Notes: generated by a model not told the origin, from the sequence alone. Counted from the first letter of the stretch, positions 16,172 through 23,893 are shown. The stretch is DNA of 24,071 nt from Micavibrio sp. UBA5572 (GCA_002425415.1 DIMG01000025.1:1-24071); one strand, 5' to 3'. Program-made: numbers and translations.

Positions 16172-16480
16172 ATGTTCCAAACAAAGAATGCCAAAAATGT
16201 TTTCCTGCTATTCATAGGAATGTTTATTCTGTCCGGGTGTGAAACCATGTCGGACCAAGAGCTTCAGGCCAAGTTCGAGGCCAAATGCGAACGTTACGGC
16301 TTTAAGAAGGCGACGGATGCCTTTGCAAATTGCCTAATGGAAAGCGAACAAAACTACTACGCCGCTCTATCTGGCATCATGAACAAACAGTCCGTCGCGA
16401 TAAAATCACAAAGTAGTCAAAGGGCAACCACGACCAGGTGTTCAACTGTCTACGAACACACAAACTGCACCACATATTAG
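16172..16480 (+). CDS. Small lipoprotein
   Basis: A 102-residue protein with a lipoprotein signal: basic N-terminus, hydrophobic core VFLLFIGMFIL, then lipobox LSGC with the acylated Cys at about residue 23. Residue +2 after Cys is Glu (ETMSDQ), not Asp, so outer-membrane sorting is allowed. The mature part has a helical segment and six further cysteines and histidines in all, including a Cys-containing tail (TRCSTVYEHTNCTTY) that could form disulphides. I do not recognise the family. It lies downstream of structured leader 2, which may control its translation, and 12 bases before a tiny membrane peptide gene. Confidence 0.75.
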   Translation: MFQTKNAKNVFLLFIGMFILSGCETMSDQELQAKFEAKCERYGFKKATDAFANCLMESEQNYYAALSGIMNKQSVAIKSQSSQRATTTRCSTVYEHTNCTTY

Positions 16481-16492
16481 AAGGTGTAAAAG

Positions 16493-16645
16493 ATGGATAA
16501 ATATCGATCCTACCTGATACCCATTGCGGTAATATTAGGCCTATTCATATTCTTTAAGATGTTTGGTTATTCGGGATTGATATTCTTGGGAGGCGTGCAG
16601 GTGGGCGTCATAATAGGCATGATTTTACGCCCTAAAGCCAAATAA
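16493..16645 (+). CDS. 50-residue membrane peptide
   Basis: A short frame beginning MDKYRSYLIPIAVILGLFIF and ending MILRPKAK, with two hydrophobic stretches (about residues 7-22 and 26-44). Upstream AGAAGGTG lies at plausible distance from the ATG. It follows the lipoprotein gene by 12 bases and is followed within about 30 bases by a strong hairpin terminator, so it looks like the last gene of the cargo operon. The family is unknown; holin-like, toxin-like and structural roles are all possible and not distinguishable here. Confidence 0.6.
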   Translation: MDKYRSYLIPIAVILGLFIFFKMFGYSGLIFLGGVQVGVIIGMILRPKAK

Positions 16646-16676
16646 TAGATTCCCAGCGCCCCCATTTAAAAGAAAG

Positions 16677-16705
16677 CCGCTTGGCAGGGTTTATTTGCCA
16701 AGCGG
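16677..16705. terminator. Convergent terminator
   Basis: CCGCTTGGCA (16677-16686) and TGCCAAGCGG (16696-16705) form a perfect 10-bp stem with a nine-base loop. A T-rich tail on the plus strand and CTTTCTTTT on the minus strand suit termination in both directions between the convergent small genes. Confidence 0.8.
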
Positions 16706-16712
16706 TTAATTA

Positions 16713-16862
16713 TTATTTCTTTTTATTTCCCTTAGTTTCATCCTGGCTAAGAACTGACGCGGCCAATGATTTTTGTTCTTGGCGTGTAAGGTCGGTCTTT
16801 TGTCCAGAAAGAACCTTGGATGCTAAAGTAGATACGCTGCTAGATGATTGTTTTTTAACCAT
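16713..16862 (-). CDS. 49-residue small helical protein
   Basis: Encodes a basic peptide beginning MVKKQSSSSVSTLASKVLSG, with a central TRQEQKSLAASVLSQ and a lysine-rich end. The layout (ASKvL..., then K.laaS.LSQ, Lys tail) recalls a widespread group of small uncharacterised proteins from genomic islands that read like SKVAxxASKxL...KSxAGSALSQ; this is recollection, not a search. AAGGA lies eight bases before the ATG. It follows the other small minus-strand gene by 64 bases, with a strong hairpin between them, so the pair is likely co-transcribed with reduced or regulated read-through. Confidence 0.6.
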   Translation of the reverse strand: MVKKQSSSSVSTLASKVLSGQKTDLTRQEQKSLAASVLSQDETKGNKKK

Positions 16863-16892
16863 GATTTATTTCCTTTTAAAAATGAAGTGAAT

Positions 16893-16920
16893 GGAGAGGG
16901 GACGGGATTGCCCCCTCTCC
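16893..16920 (-). terminator. Intercistronic hairpin between the two small minus-strand genes
   Basis: GGAGAGGGG (16893-16901) pairs with CCCCTCTCC (16912-16920) around a ten-base loop, immediately after the stop of the 62-residue gene. No clean U-tract follows on the minus strand, so it may be an attenuator, an mRNA-stability hairpin or a weak terminator. Confidence 0.55.
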
Positions 16921-16926
16921 AAATGA

Positions 16927-17115
16927 TTACCTGTTCACGCCAGGAAAGCAGAAAGCTTGCTTTCCGTATGCGGAAGCGAACAGACGTTTCCCATTCTTCA
17001 ATGTAATGAAGGGGCGACAAATCCACTCTTTTCCAGGTGGTAAAGGTTTTGCCATATGTGGCAACGCCTCCCCTGGAAACAATGGGGTTTCATCATTTTC
17101 GGTAAAATCGCTCAT
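16927..17115 (-). CDS. 62-residue conserved-looking small protein
   Basis: An acidic and proline-rich N-terminus (MSDFTENDETPLFPGEALP) is followed by a compact motif-like part, KEWICRPFITLKNGKRLFAS and then AYGKQAFCFPGVNR. The [KN]GK.L.A..YG..AF.FPV pattern reminds me of small island-encoded proteins that occur beside the ASKvL-LSQ type encoded next downstream, so the two may form a pair. I know no function. It is upstream of, and in the same direction as, the 49-residue gene. An inverted repeat (17147-17167) lies just before it. Confidence 0.6.
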   Translation of the reverse strand: MSDFTENDETPLFPGEALPHMAKPLPPGKEWICRPFITLKNGKRLFASAYGKQAFCFPGVNR

Positions 17116-17146
17116 TTTATAGCCTTTTGTTCGAGCATGACCGATA

Positions 17147-17167
17147 ATCTGACAAATAATGTCAGAT
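17147..17167. promoter_or_regulatory. Inverted repeat upstream of the small minus-strand pair
   Basis: ATCTGACA and TGTCAGAT are perfect 8-bp complements separated by AATAA. It sits about 32 bases upstream of the 62-residue gene and could be an operator or a hairpin in its leader. Which protein binds cannot be told. Confidence 0.4.
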
Positions 17168-17289
17168 CAAACTTGCGCCGAATAAAAGGAATTGCTAGAA
17201 TCAGGTATCAAGCGAACTCTAGTGCCTTTTATTGGCGCGATGGTTCAGGGCAGATTAAGGCGCATATCGCTACCTTTTTCTGTCCTTTT

Positions 17290-18330
17290 TTATTCCGTTA
17301 CCATTTGATACATCTCCTCTATTTGGTGTTGATGCAAATGCAGCAATTCCGACAAATTTACGTCGGGGTCACTGAAAAAGGTATCACGAACAAGAGAAAT
17401 CTCTTCCGCATCTAAATCCAATGAGGCTGGTTCACGTTTTCTCCAGCCACGTTGGTTAATTTGGCGCCACAGGTTTCCGGATTGGTTCGTAGAGATTATT
17501 CCCAGTTCACCCGCACGATATAATAGTGAAGCTATCGAAGTCTTCCATTTCGGCTTCAATGCAGCAAGTGTGTTTAGGGAGATAGAGTCAGAGAGATCTT
17601 TTTGAATTTCTTCCGCGGGCACTAGCAATTCCGCCGCAAAACGATTAGCCTCTTTCTCCATGGTATCACTAGGGACTCTATGTGCAAGAACATGAAATAG
17701 TTCATGGGCAAGAGAGAATCTCATGCGATCTGCTGTACGGTCTTTATTTAGAAATATTGTGGGAGGTAGGGATGGGACATTCATACTGACTCCATCAACC
17801 ATTTCGTTTGTTTCTTCGCCGAAATCACATGGGAAAATCAGAATGCCTGAATTTTCTACCAAATAAACAAGATCTTGAATTGGCCCAGATTCAATCTCGT
17901 GGTATTCACGAAACTTTCTGGCCGCTATTTCAGGCTGATCTGGCTGCGGAAGAATGGCATTCAGCAAATCATTGAACTTATTCTCATGCTTAACCAAATT
18001 ATCCTTGATTGCCCTTAAATGAAGTATCCGAAGGCTAATTTCTGCATTTAAACGAGATAGAGTTTTGGCTTTTGGAGTTGTTATCCGAAAGAAAGCGTGG
18101 ACGCTAGTTGGAACCCCAGCCAAGCTGCCAGATTGATAGAAAAAAGAAACTGGAAAACCCAGTTTTTCGGATAAATTCTGAATAAAGTCAGAGGATGCAG
18201 GAAGAACTCTCTGCTCGACCTTTGATACATAAGCCTGTGTTTTACCAGTCAAATCAGCAATATCTTTTTGGTTCAGTTCCCTTAAGGATCTGGCCAAAAG
18301 CATCATATCAGCATTAAATTCTTTTATCAT
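17290..18330 (-). CDS. XRE regulator fused to an ImmA/IrrE-type zinc peptidase
   Basis: A 346-residue protein with an N-terminal Cro/C1-type helix-turn-helix (about residues 8-60, LNQKDIADLTGKTQAYVSKV) and a C-terminal ImmA/IrrE domain. Its active site is RFSLAHELFHVLAH (H209, E210, H213) with a second-sphere EANRFAAELLVP (E227). Such proteins (COG2856 with HTH) typically cleave or sense a partner repressor, and occur in phages, ICEs and toxin-antitoxin or defence loci. It lies between the small minus-strand genes and, divergently, the 45-residue ORF and dGTPase gene. The 266-bp divergent AT-rich region is the natural place for its autoregulation and for control of the dGTPase transcript; this is inferred from arrangement. 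Confidence 0.92.
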   Translation of the reverse strand: MIKEFNADMMLLARSLRELNQKDIADLTGKTQAYVSKVEQRVLPASSDFIQNLSEKLGFPVSFFYQSGSLAGVPTSVHAFFRITTPKAKTLSRLNAEISLRILHLRAIKDNLVKHENKFNDLLNAILPQPDQPEIAARKFREYHEIESGPIQDLVYLVENSGILIFPCDFGEETNEMVDGVSMNVPSLPPTIFLNKDRTADRMRFSLAHELFHVLAHRVPSDTMEKEANRFAAELLVPAEEIQKDLSDSISLNTLAALKPKWKTSIASLLYRAGELGIISTNQSGNLWRQINQRGWRKREPASLDLDAEEISLVRDTFFSDPDVNLSELLHLHQHQIEEMYQMVTE

Positions 18331-18389
18331 ATTGATACTCTACGCCGATTCGTGACCTAAATGCAAATATGATTCACAAAATATAACAA

Positions 18390-18415
18390 AAATAAGTCAT
18401 TATATATGATTATTT
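18390..18415. promoter_or_regulatory. Candidate operator in the divergent region
   Basis: AAATAAGTCAT and ATGATTATTT are near-complementary arms around TATAT, with one unpaired base. The surrounding 266 bp is AT-rich and lies between the XRE-ImmA gene and the dGTPase transcript. I find no strong -35/-10 pair to anchor a promoter, so this is only a candidate. Confidence 0.3.
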
Positions 18416-18596
18416 CCACTCTAGAAAAAAATACATCTGCCGGACTCTAGCTTTTTTTAAGCAAATCAACTAGATTCTTTATTATAAAATATAAAAAAAT
18501 CGGTCGCCAAAAAATCTCAACAAATCAGAACATATAATTTGCTAACGTTTTTTAAATCGTTTACAGGTTATACTTCTACTAACAAAGGAGCCCATC

Positions 18597-18734
18597 ATGT
18601 GTGCAGCAACGCTGGCAATTAAGTTTGATTCCTTAGAGGTCGTAAAAAATATTTCAAAAAGAGAGCAGTCCGCACTGTCAGCTGCGGCCGTTAAATATGC
18701 AGAAATGAAGAAGGCAGATTCAGGCAAGAAATAG
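18597..18734 (+). CDS. 45-residue ORF preceding the dGTPase gene
   Basis: Encodes a short polar peptide beginning MCAATLAIKFDSLEVVKNIS and continuing with an alanine/lysine-rich helix (REQSALSAAAVKYAEMKK). AAAGGAG ends six bases before the ATG, a stronger ribosome binding site than that of the following gene. The stop is 43 bases before the dGTPase start, so a shared transcript is likely. There is no signal peptide, membrane segment or recognisable family. It could be an antitoxin-like partner, a leader peptide or an inhibitor of the hydrolase; nothing in the sequence decides. Confidence 0.6.
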   Translation: MCAATLAIKFDSLEVVKNISKREQSALSAAAVKYAEMKKADSGKK

Positions 18735-18777
18735 TCTGTATTTAAAAAGGGATTAGTTGTAGCCTCTATAGGAAACT

Positions 18778-20283
18778 GTGGAGGCTTCTTTGTCTAATAA
18801 ACCTGTTTTTACAAAACCGCTATATTCAACCTTAGATGAATTAAGGCTATTTGACGATGGCAAAACTGCCAAAAGAGAAAATGAACCATATCGTACAGAA
18901 TGGCGGAAGGACTATGGACGACTAGTACACTCCCCTTCATTTCGGCGCTTACAAGGGAAGACACAGCTGTTTCCAAATAACGAGAATGATTTTTATCGAA
19001 ATAGAATCACCCATTCTTTAGAAGTGGCGCAAATAGCAAAATCAATTGCTATGAAAATTAATAGTAACCACTTTGAAGACAATAATAAGATAGACCTAGA
19101 TATAGTTGAATTGGCTGGTCTTGCACATGATCTAGGGCATCCCCCCTTCGGCCATAACGGCGAAACCTCCCTTGATGAATGTATGAGAGAGATAAACGGT
19201 GGTTTTGAGGGAAATGCTCAAACTCTTCGTATCGTTTCTAGGCTAGAAAAGAAAGCCACCCTTACCAAAGACTCCAATGGAGAGTTTATACCCATACTAG
19301 ACGGTAAAGACAATCGCTGTGGCCTCAACCTAACCGCCAGATCACTGGCGGCTTTATTAAAATATGATCAGCCCATTCCAGCCAGAAACAAGAACCGTGG
19401 GGCAAGAGAGGGAAAAGTTTTTAAGGGGTATTATGAATGTGATACCGAGATTGTAGAATTTGTGAAGACATCAGTTCTGGGAATTCCTATGACTGAAATA
19501 CAAGACAGAGGTATCAAATTTAAAACTATTGAATGTCAAATAATGGATATTGCAGATGATATCGCATATTCCACCTATGATTTAGAGGATGCTTTCAAGG
19601 CTGATTTTCTAAACCCTCTTAAATTAGTGTCTTTTGGTAATTCATTCTACAAAGAAATTGCAGAAGAAATTCAAGAAGATCTGAAGACTAATTACACCGC
19701 AAATAATTACGAACCAGGAGACCTAACATATACAGAAACAGACATCCTCGTTACTTTATTAAGCCTATTTGGTCAAATATTTGATACTCCAGAAGGTGAG
19801 ATTCCTTATGATATTGCAGGAAAAGCCTGTCACCATTCAGAATCCTTAGCTAGTAATGGATATCTAAGAACTGACTTTACATCTGATCTGGTTGCCACTT
19901 TTATTGATGGGGTTATGTTTGAGGCAAATCTTGAGTTTCCAGCCTTATCAAAAGTATATTTGCACCCACAAATCTTTAAGATAGTGGAAACGCTTAAGAA
20001 GATTTCGTACAAATCTTTGATTATGTCCCCCATGCTTAAGATAGCAGAGTACAGGGGGAAAGATATTATTGGAAAAATATATGGCGTACTGAAGGATGAT
20101 GCCAAAGGGGGTAATTTATTATTGCCTAAAGATTATGGACACCTGTATTTAAAGGCAACAGAAGACTCATTCCGCCAAAGAGTAATTTGTGATTATATAG
20201 CAGGGATGACAGATAGATATGCTCTGGAATTTTACAATAGACTTTTTGGTACAGTTCCCGAGACAATTCATAAACCTTTCTAA
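18778..20283 (+). CDS. dgt: dGTPase-family HD-domain dNTP triphosphohydrolase
   Basis: A 501-residue Dgt-like enzyme, which splits dNTPs to deoxynucleoside and triphosphate. The HD metal site is complete: H79 in RITHSLEVAQIAK, H117-D118 in LAHDLGHPPFGHNGE and D260/D261 in MDIADDIAYSTYDLED. The family signature GFEGNAQTLRIVSR spans about 142-155, and SPSFRRLQGKTQ lies near the N-terminus. The start is GTG 18778, the first codon after an in-frame TAG; AGGA lies four bases away. As an island copy beside an XRE-ImmA gene it may serve phage defence by depleting dNTPs, as shown for other dGTPases, rather than housekeeping; this is inferred from context. The gene is noticeably AT-rich. A hairpin terminator follows. 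Confidence 0.94.
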   Translation: MEASLSNKPVFTKPLYSTLDELRLFDDGKTAKRENEPYRTEWRKDYGRLVHSPSFRRLQGKTQLFPNNENDFYRNRITHSLEVAQIAKSIAMKINSNHFEDNNKIDLDIVELAGLAHDLGHPPFGHNGETSLDECMREINGGFEGNAQTLRIVSRLEKKATLTKDSNGEFIPILDGKDNRCGLNLTARSLAALLKYDQPIPARNKNRGAREGKVFKGYYECDTEIVEFVKTSVLGIPMTEIQDRGIKFKTIECQIMDIADDIAYSTYDLEDAFKADFLNPLKLVSFGNSFYKEIAEEIQEDLKTNYTANNYEPGDLTYTETDILVTLLSLFGQIFDTPEGEIPYDIAGKACHHSESLASNGYLRTDFTSDLVATFIDGVMFEANLEFPALSKVYLHPQIFKIVETLKKISYKSLIMSPMLKIAEYRGKDIIGKIYGVLKDDAKGGNLLLPKDYGHLYLKATEDSFRQRVICDYIAGMTDRYALEFYNRLFGTVPETIHKPF

Positions 20284-20345
20284 TAAATTTGCGGCACACT
20301 CATGACACACCAAGAGGTCAAAGAAGGCAAAAACACACTACGCAG

Positions 20346-20388
20346 CACAAGCAAGAAAACCACTTAACCTTTTGGGTTTCTTGTTGTG
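20346..20388 (+). terminator. Hairpin after the dGTPase gene
   Basis: CACAA, CAAGAAA and CC on the left pair with GG, TTTCTTG and TTGTG on the right, about 14 bp in all with one bulged G and one A/G mismatch, around a 12-base loop. The tail is not a pure T-run. The string CTTGTTGTGA repeats 20 bases further on (20380 and 20400). Confidence 0.5.
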
Positions 20389-20418
20389 ACCTGTACCTAC
20401 TTGTTGTGAGTAGTCCGT

Positions 20419-20760
20419 CTAGGAATTCTACAAAGCCTACCCGATCCTGATGGATTTGGAGGAAAGAAAGCCAAAGGCTCTGTTGGCTGATAAAGGATAT
20501 GATAGCAATGACATTCGTGATGATTTGAAACGGCGCAAAATAAAACCAGTCATTCCTCCACGGTCAAATCGCAAAACACCCATTCGGTATGACAGAAAGC
20601 TTTACAAAACGAGAAACGGAATTGAGCGGCATTTTGTTTTTTCGAAGCACAATCGGCGGATTGCACAACACGTTACGATAAAACCGCAGCCTCGCCCTTC
20701 TCTCTCCTATGCCTTGCTACCGTAAAAATTTGGCTCAAATATTTTGTCCACAGAACCTAG
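20419..20760 (+). pseudogene. Truncated and frameshifted IS5-family transposase
   Basis: From 20423 the frame reads EFYKAYPILMDLEERKPKAL, then LLADKGYDSNDIRDDLKRR, VIPPRSNRK, IRYDRKLYKTRNGIERHF and NRRIA: the C-terminal half of an IS5-family DDE transposase (the YDS and R...E region). After NRRIA the family sequence continues in another frame (TRYDKTAA ... LATVKIWLKYFVHRT, stop at 20758-20760), showing a frameshift near 20660. The N-terminal half and left end are missing. TTTGTCCACAGAACC at 20743-20757 resembles the right inverted repeat. CTAG occurs at both edges (20419-20422 and 20757-20760), as expected for a YTAR target duplication, but this may be chance given the truncation. Confidence 0.88.
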
Positions 20761-20912
20761 CGCTTCTCAAGCATGAATTCTTGCCGTTCCTTCGGTCCTT
20801 TCGATCACAACAGCTTCACTGTGCGCGGCTGGCTTGAGCTGCCATGAGGTCTGACAAACACTTTTTCCTATATCCCTATGGTATATATATGACCGTTAAA
20901 TTTTGTAGGGGT

Positions 20913-21428
20913 TCATGGCAATGCATTGCCACTAACATATTGATTTTTCGTGATCGCCCAATCACATTCTGCCCGTTTTTCTTTCAGGGCGTCGGTAACC
21001 TCTTCATTTTTTGAAGGGGTTTTTTCAAAATTTGAAGGTGAAAAACTGTTTTTATCAATGCCTGATAATACCCAATCGTCGGTAGGTTCTCGTCCATAGC
21101 AAGGCTCATAAGTTAAACGCCACTCACGAGCTTGGCCGTTCATGTAGTTGGCATCAAGACTGCGCTCAATGAAGCCTCGGTGTTCCAGCTCTTTAAAGGC
21201 ATTCTTTGCTGTGTTGTAAGAAATGCCCAAGTTTTTCATGGCCATTTCAACGCTAAAAATAATGCGTCCATTATTGCTGCCAGTATGCTTGTGCTGCAAT
21301 TCATCCAAAAGACACCGTGCCGTCATACCTAGATTTTTGTATTGCTCAGATTTGAAAACGCGCCGTGGCAAACCGACGAAGCCACCTTCGTGCTTGTAAT
21401 GACTGTGAAATGACTTTTTCTTAGCCAT
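20913..21428 (-). CDS. Winged-helix protein of the island integration/replication module
   Basis: A 171-residue protein when begun at ATG 21428. This start overlaps the stop of the upstream gene by eight bases, indicating translational coupling; an upstream in-frame ATG at 21476 would add a cysteine-rich, unconvincing tail. Near the N-terminus lies a winged-helix-like domain (about 20-100): MTARCLLDELQHKHTG, then FSVEMAMKNLGISYNTAKNA and KELEHRGFIER. The rest is polar. Proteins of this design are common in alphaproteobacterial integrative elements near integrase and AlpA genes, often called replication-initiator-like or HTH proteins; the exact role is not established. The last codons include a perfect palindrome GGCAATGCATTGCC (20917-20930). 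Confidence 0.75.
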   Translation of the reverse strand: MAKKKSFHSHYKHEGGFVGLPRRVFKSEQYKNLGMTARCLLDELQHKHTGSNNGRIIFSVEMAMKNLGISYNTAKNAFKELEHRGFIERSLDANYMNGQAREWRLTYEPCYGREPTDDWVLSGIDKNSFSPSNFEKTPSKNEEVTDALKEKRAECDWAITKNQYVSGNALP

Positions 21429-21729
21429 TTTTTTGCTCTGCTTTTTTAAGCACAGACAGCAACATAACTCTGCCATGCCGAGTTTCAGCGATACCCTCTC
21501 TGGTGACTTCCAGCACGATCCGTGCTGTACGCTCGCCGGGTCGTGCTTTCAATATCTTGACTATTTTTGCTTTGTTATTGGCAATACGGTCTTGAGCCCA
21601 GTGGCACAATTCAAGCATCCCACCTGATTTGACAGTACGGCCACTGACGGCATAATAGAATATCATGTTATCCCCCCTGACTTCCCTTAAACGGCTGCCA
21701 ATTGCCACACCCATTTCTGCTTGCTCCAT
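21421..21729 (-). CDS. Small island protein between the AlpA-like and winged-helix genes
   Basis: A 102-residue protein if begun at ATG 21729. The same frame stays open to 21864, but that would overlap the AlpA-like gene by over 100 bases, so the shorter form is preferred although its ribosome binding site is weak. The sequence is basic (REVRGDNMIFYYAVSGRTVK, KIVKILKARPGERTARIVLE) and ends KKAEQKNG. I do not recognise the family. It lies 17 bases after the AlpA-like gene and overlaps the next gene, so the three are likely translated as one unit in the integration module. Confidence 0.6.
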   Translation of the reverse strand: MEQAEMGVAIGSRLREVRGDNMIFYYAVSGRTVKSGGMLELCHWAQDRIANNKAKIVKILKARPGERTARIVLEVTREGIAETRHGRVMLLSVLKKAEQKNG

Positions 21730-21746
21730 AATACTTACCAGCCATT

Positions 21747-21986
21747 TTAAAGCTCTCTGGCCATGTTGAGGTATGAACGTAGCTCTCCCACGTTCCAAAC
21801 AGTTATTCTTTGCTCTCCAAACTTCTTTGGGGCAGGAATGATACCTTTCTTGACCCAGCGCCATACTGTTGCACTGGAACAGCCATACAGGGCCTCCACA
21901 ACAGGTTGCCTGACATTTGCGGTATCGGGGAGACTGTCAAATCCTGACAGTGCCTTTGAAATGGATTTTTTAGATATTGTGTGCAT
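21747..21986 (-). CDS. AlpA-like DNA-binding regulator / excisionase
   Basis: A 79-residue protein with a MerR/AlpA-type helix-turn-helix: VVEALYGCSSATVWRWVKKG followed by IPAPKKFGEQRITVWNVGEL (a wing and a recognition-helix end). The AlpA family regulates or assists the excision of P4-type integrases, so it is the probable excisionase or regulator of the integrase 630 bases upstream on the same strand. The start at 21986 is fixed by GGAGG seven bases before the ATG; the longer open frame to 22106 has no family similarity. It has the expected size of the family. Confidence 0.88.
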   Translation of the reverse strand: MHTISKKSISKALSGFDSLPDTANVRQPVVEALYGCSSATVWRWVKKGIIPAPKKFGEQRITVWNVGELRSYLNMAREL

Positions 21987-22080
21987 AGGTGTGCCTCCGT
22001 TTGGGTTGTTATGGAGGCAACATAGATTCCAAAAACTACTCGGTGTGGCTGTTGCCACAGAATTTTGGCAGCTGCCTTTT

Positions 22081-22650
22081 CTATTCCTCAGGAGGCCAGT
22101 CAGCAATTAGCAATCCTATACCAGCTGATATCGACCCTCTTAAATTGCGACTGCTTAAACCATACACATTGAACTTACCATCTACTTCTAATAGATCTGA
22201 AATGTCATTTGCGATCTGCATAGAGTTTGGCTTATTTCCTTTTTTGTATTTCTTGGCCTTCTCTGCAATTACAAGGGCCAATCCACCTATCGTTCTCAAC
22301 AAAGTATCGCGCGCACCATCCCCCATCTTGACCTCATTAGTCGAGGCAGGTGGAATATCCTCATGAGAAAAGGGAAATTGGGGAAAATGCTTATTGGCCC
22401 ATGCAACAACCTGACAAGGGACAAAGAATCGTGCCCGATAATATAACTTATCACCATCGGTCATATCAGGAGGCTCTATGGAAGGTATTACTTTGACGTA
22501 TGCAGCCCTTCTGATGGCCTCTATAGCCTCATTGAGTTCAGGAGTATCTCGACGCCCCACATTGGGCTCCAGACCGCAGCAAAGGGCTTGAAACTCAGAT
22601 TCACTCCAAAGGTCCTTATTTGCCCACTTTTCCTTTTTTTGCTTGTCCAT
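22081..22650 (-). CDS. Integrase-linked hypothetical protein
   Basis: A 189-residue hydrophilic protein opening with MDKQKKEKWANKDLWSESEF and QALCCGLEP. DLWs.seFqaLCCG is a string I associate with hypothetical proteins beside P4-type integrases in alphaproteobacterial islands. The C-terminal part (SSRNLRGSISAGIGLL) is amphipathic, and no catalytic motif is visible. AGGAC precedes the ATG at good spacing. The start lies within the end of the integrase gene (35-base overlap), so it is co-translated with int. It could be a regulator or accessory protein of integration; the function is unknown. Confidence 0.7.
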   Translation of the reverse strand: MDKQKKEKWANKDLWSESEFQALCCGLEPNVGRRDTPELNEAIEAIRRAAYVKVIPSIEPPDMTDGDKLYYRARFFVPCQVVAWANKHFPQFPFSHEDIPPASTNEVKMGDGARDTLLRTIGGLALVIAEKAKKYKKGNKPNSMQIANDISDLLEVDGKFNVYGLSSRNLRGSISAGIGLLIADWPPEE

Positions 22651-23893
22651 CTTTTTTTGTCCTGTTTTGTTTATTTATACTTACCACCTCAGCCATTGAT
22701 GGGGTGTTTTTAAGAAACTCCGACCATGCTTTCATAAGGGCCGCACGCTTGGTAAATAAGTCCCCACGGGCATAAGCGGCCTCCGACTTGTCTTTGAGAT
22801 TATGCGCCATGGCATGCTCAATGACTTCTCTCGGGAAAGCCGTTGTTTCACCTGCCCAGTCTCGAAATGTAGAGCGGAACCCATGTACCGTGACATCAAC
22901 CTGCATACGACGAAGAACCATTAAGAGCGCCATATCCGTAAGGGGTTTCCCGGTATCTCCAGAAAAAACAAGGTCGCTATCCTTCTGACCAACACTTTTG
23001 AGTAAAGCCAAGGCGCTGTGGGATAGGGGAACACGGTGTTCTTTTTTCTTCTTCATTCTATGAGCTGGAATGACCCATACAGCACGATTAAGGTCAATCT
23101 CGGACCAGAGCGCCCCCCTGACCTCTCCAGACCTGCAATTAGTCAATATACACAACTCCAAAGCCCTTGCGCTCATCCCCTCAACTGCCCTTAACTTTTG
23201 AACAAACTCAGGGCAATCCTTCCAATCAAGAGCTTTATGGTGTTTTACGGGAGAAATATTATCTTTGGCTTGGAGCAGATACTCCAGATTGCCTTTCCAT
23301 CTGGCTGGATTTTCGCCCGTTCTTGATCCTCTGACCTTCGCCCAATCAAGAATGGCCTCTACACGTCCACGGAGCCTACTGGCTGTTTCTGTTTTTTCTA
23401 TCCATATCGGTTCCAATACCTTTAGAACATGGTCCATAGCAACATCCTTTACATGGAGATTGCCAATTACCGGATAGGCATAGGTATTCAGAGTGCTTTC
23501 CCATTGTGCTGCGTGTTTCGGATTCTTCCAGCCCGCCCTATGGGCAAAGATATAACCTTCGGCAGCTTGTTTGAAACTCATAAATGATGCTTGTTCAAGT
23601 CTGAGGCGAGATTGGGCATTTCTTTTTGCTTCCAATGGATTTATCCCGTCCTTGACCTGTTGCCTCATGCTTAAAGCCAAATCCTTGGCCACAGAGAGAC
23701 TGATACTTGGATATGCCCCCAACCCTATGTCACAGCGTTTCCCCCCCACCATGATGCGCAATATCCAGCTCCTTGCGCCTGTGTCCGATATTCTTAGGGC
23801 CAACCCAGCAACATGACCAACAAAGTGCATACCAGCGTCTTTGAGCTTAGATAGAGCAAGTGGTGAAATATCCTTGGCTTTTCGTCCCATCAT
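22616..23893 (-). CDS. int: P4-type tyrosine recombinase (island integrase)
   Basis: A 425-residue site-specific integrase of the P4/CP4-57 type. The N-terminal arm-binding DUF4102-like domain (about residues 8-95) contains LALRISDTGARSWILRI and GLGAYPSISLSVAKDLA; the SAM-like core-binding domain follows (about 105-195). The catalytic domain has R254 (CRSGEVRGALWSEID), H337 and R340 (VHGFRSTFRDW), a further His at 360 or 364, and the nucleophile Y374 (EAAYARGD), so the enzyme looks active. The gene starts about 130 bases inside attR and reads into the island, the usual orientation. Its ATG codons (23893, 23890) lie inside a 25-bp repeat that recurs beside attL, which suggests autoregulation by integrase binding. 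Confidence 0.96.
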   Translation of the reverse strand: MMGRKAKDISPLALSKLKDAGMHFVGHVAGLALRISDTGARSWILRIMVGGKRCDIGLGAYPSISLSVAKDLALSMRQQVKDGINPLEAKRNAQSRLRLEQASFMSFKQAAEGYIFAHRAGWKNPKHAAQWESTLNTYAYPVIGNLHVKDVAMDHVLKVLEPIWIEKTETASRLRGRVEAILDWAKVRGSRTGENPARWKGNLEYLLQAKDNISPVKHHKALDWKDCPEFVQKLRAVEGMSARALELCILTNCRSGEVRGALWSEIDLNRAVWVIPAHRMKKKKEHRVPLSHSALALLKSVGQKDSDLVFSGDTGKPLTDMALLMVLRRMQVDVTVHGFRSTFRDWAGETTAFPREVIEHAMAHNLKDKSEAAYARGDLFTKRAALMKAWSEFLKNTPSMAEVVSINKQNRTKKDGQAKKGKVGK

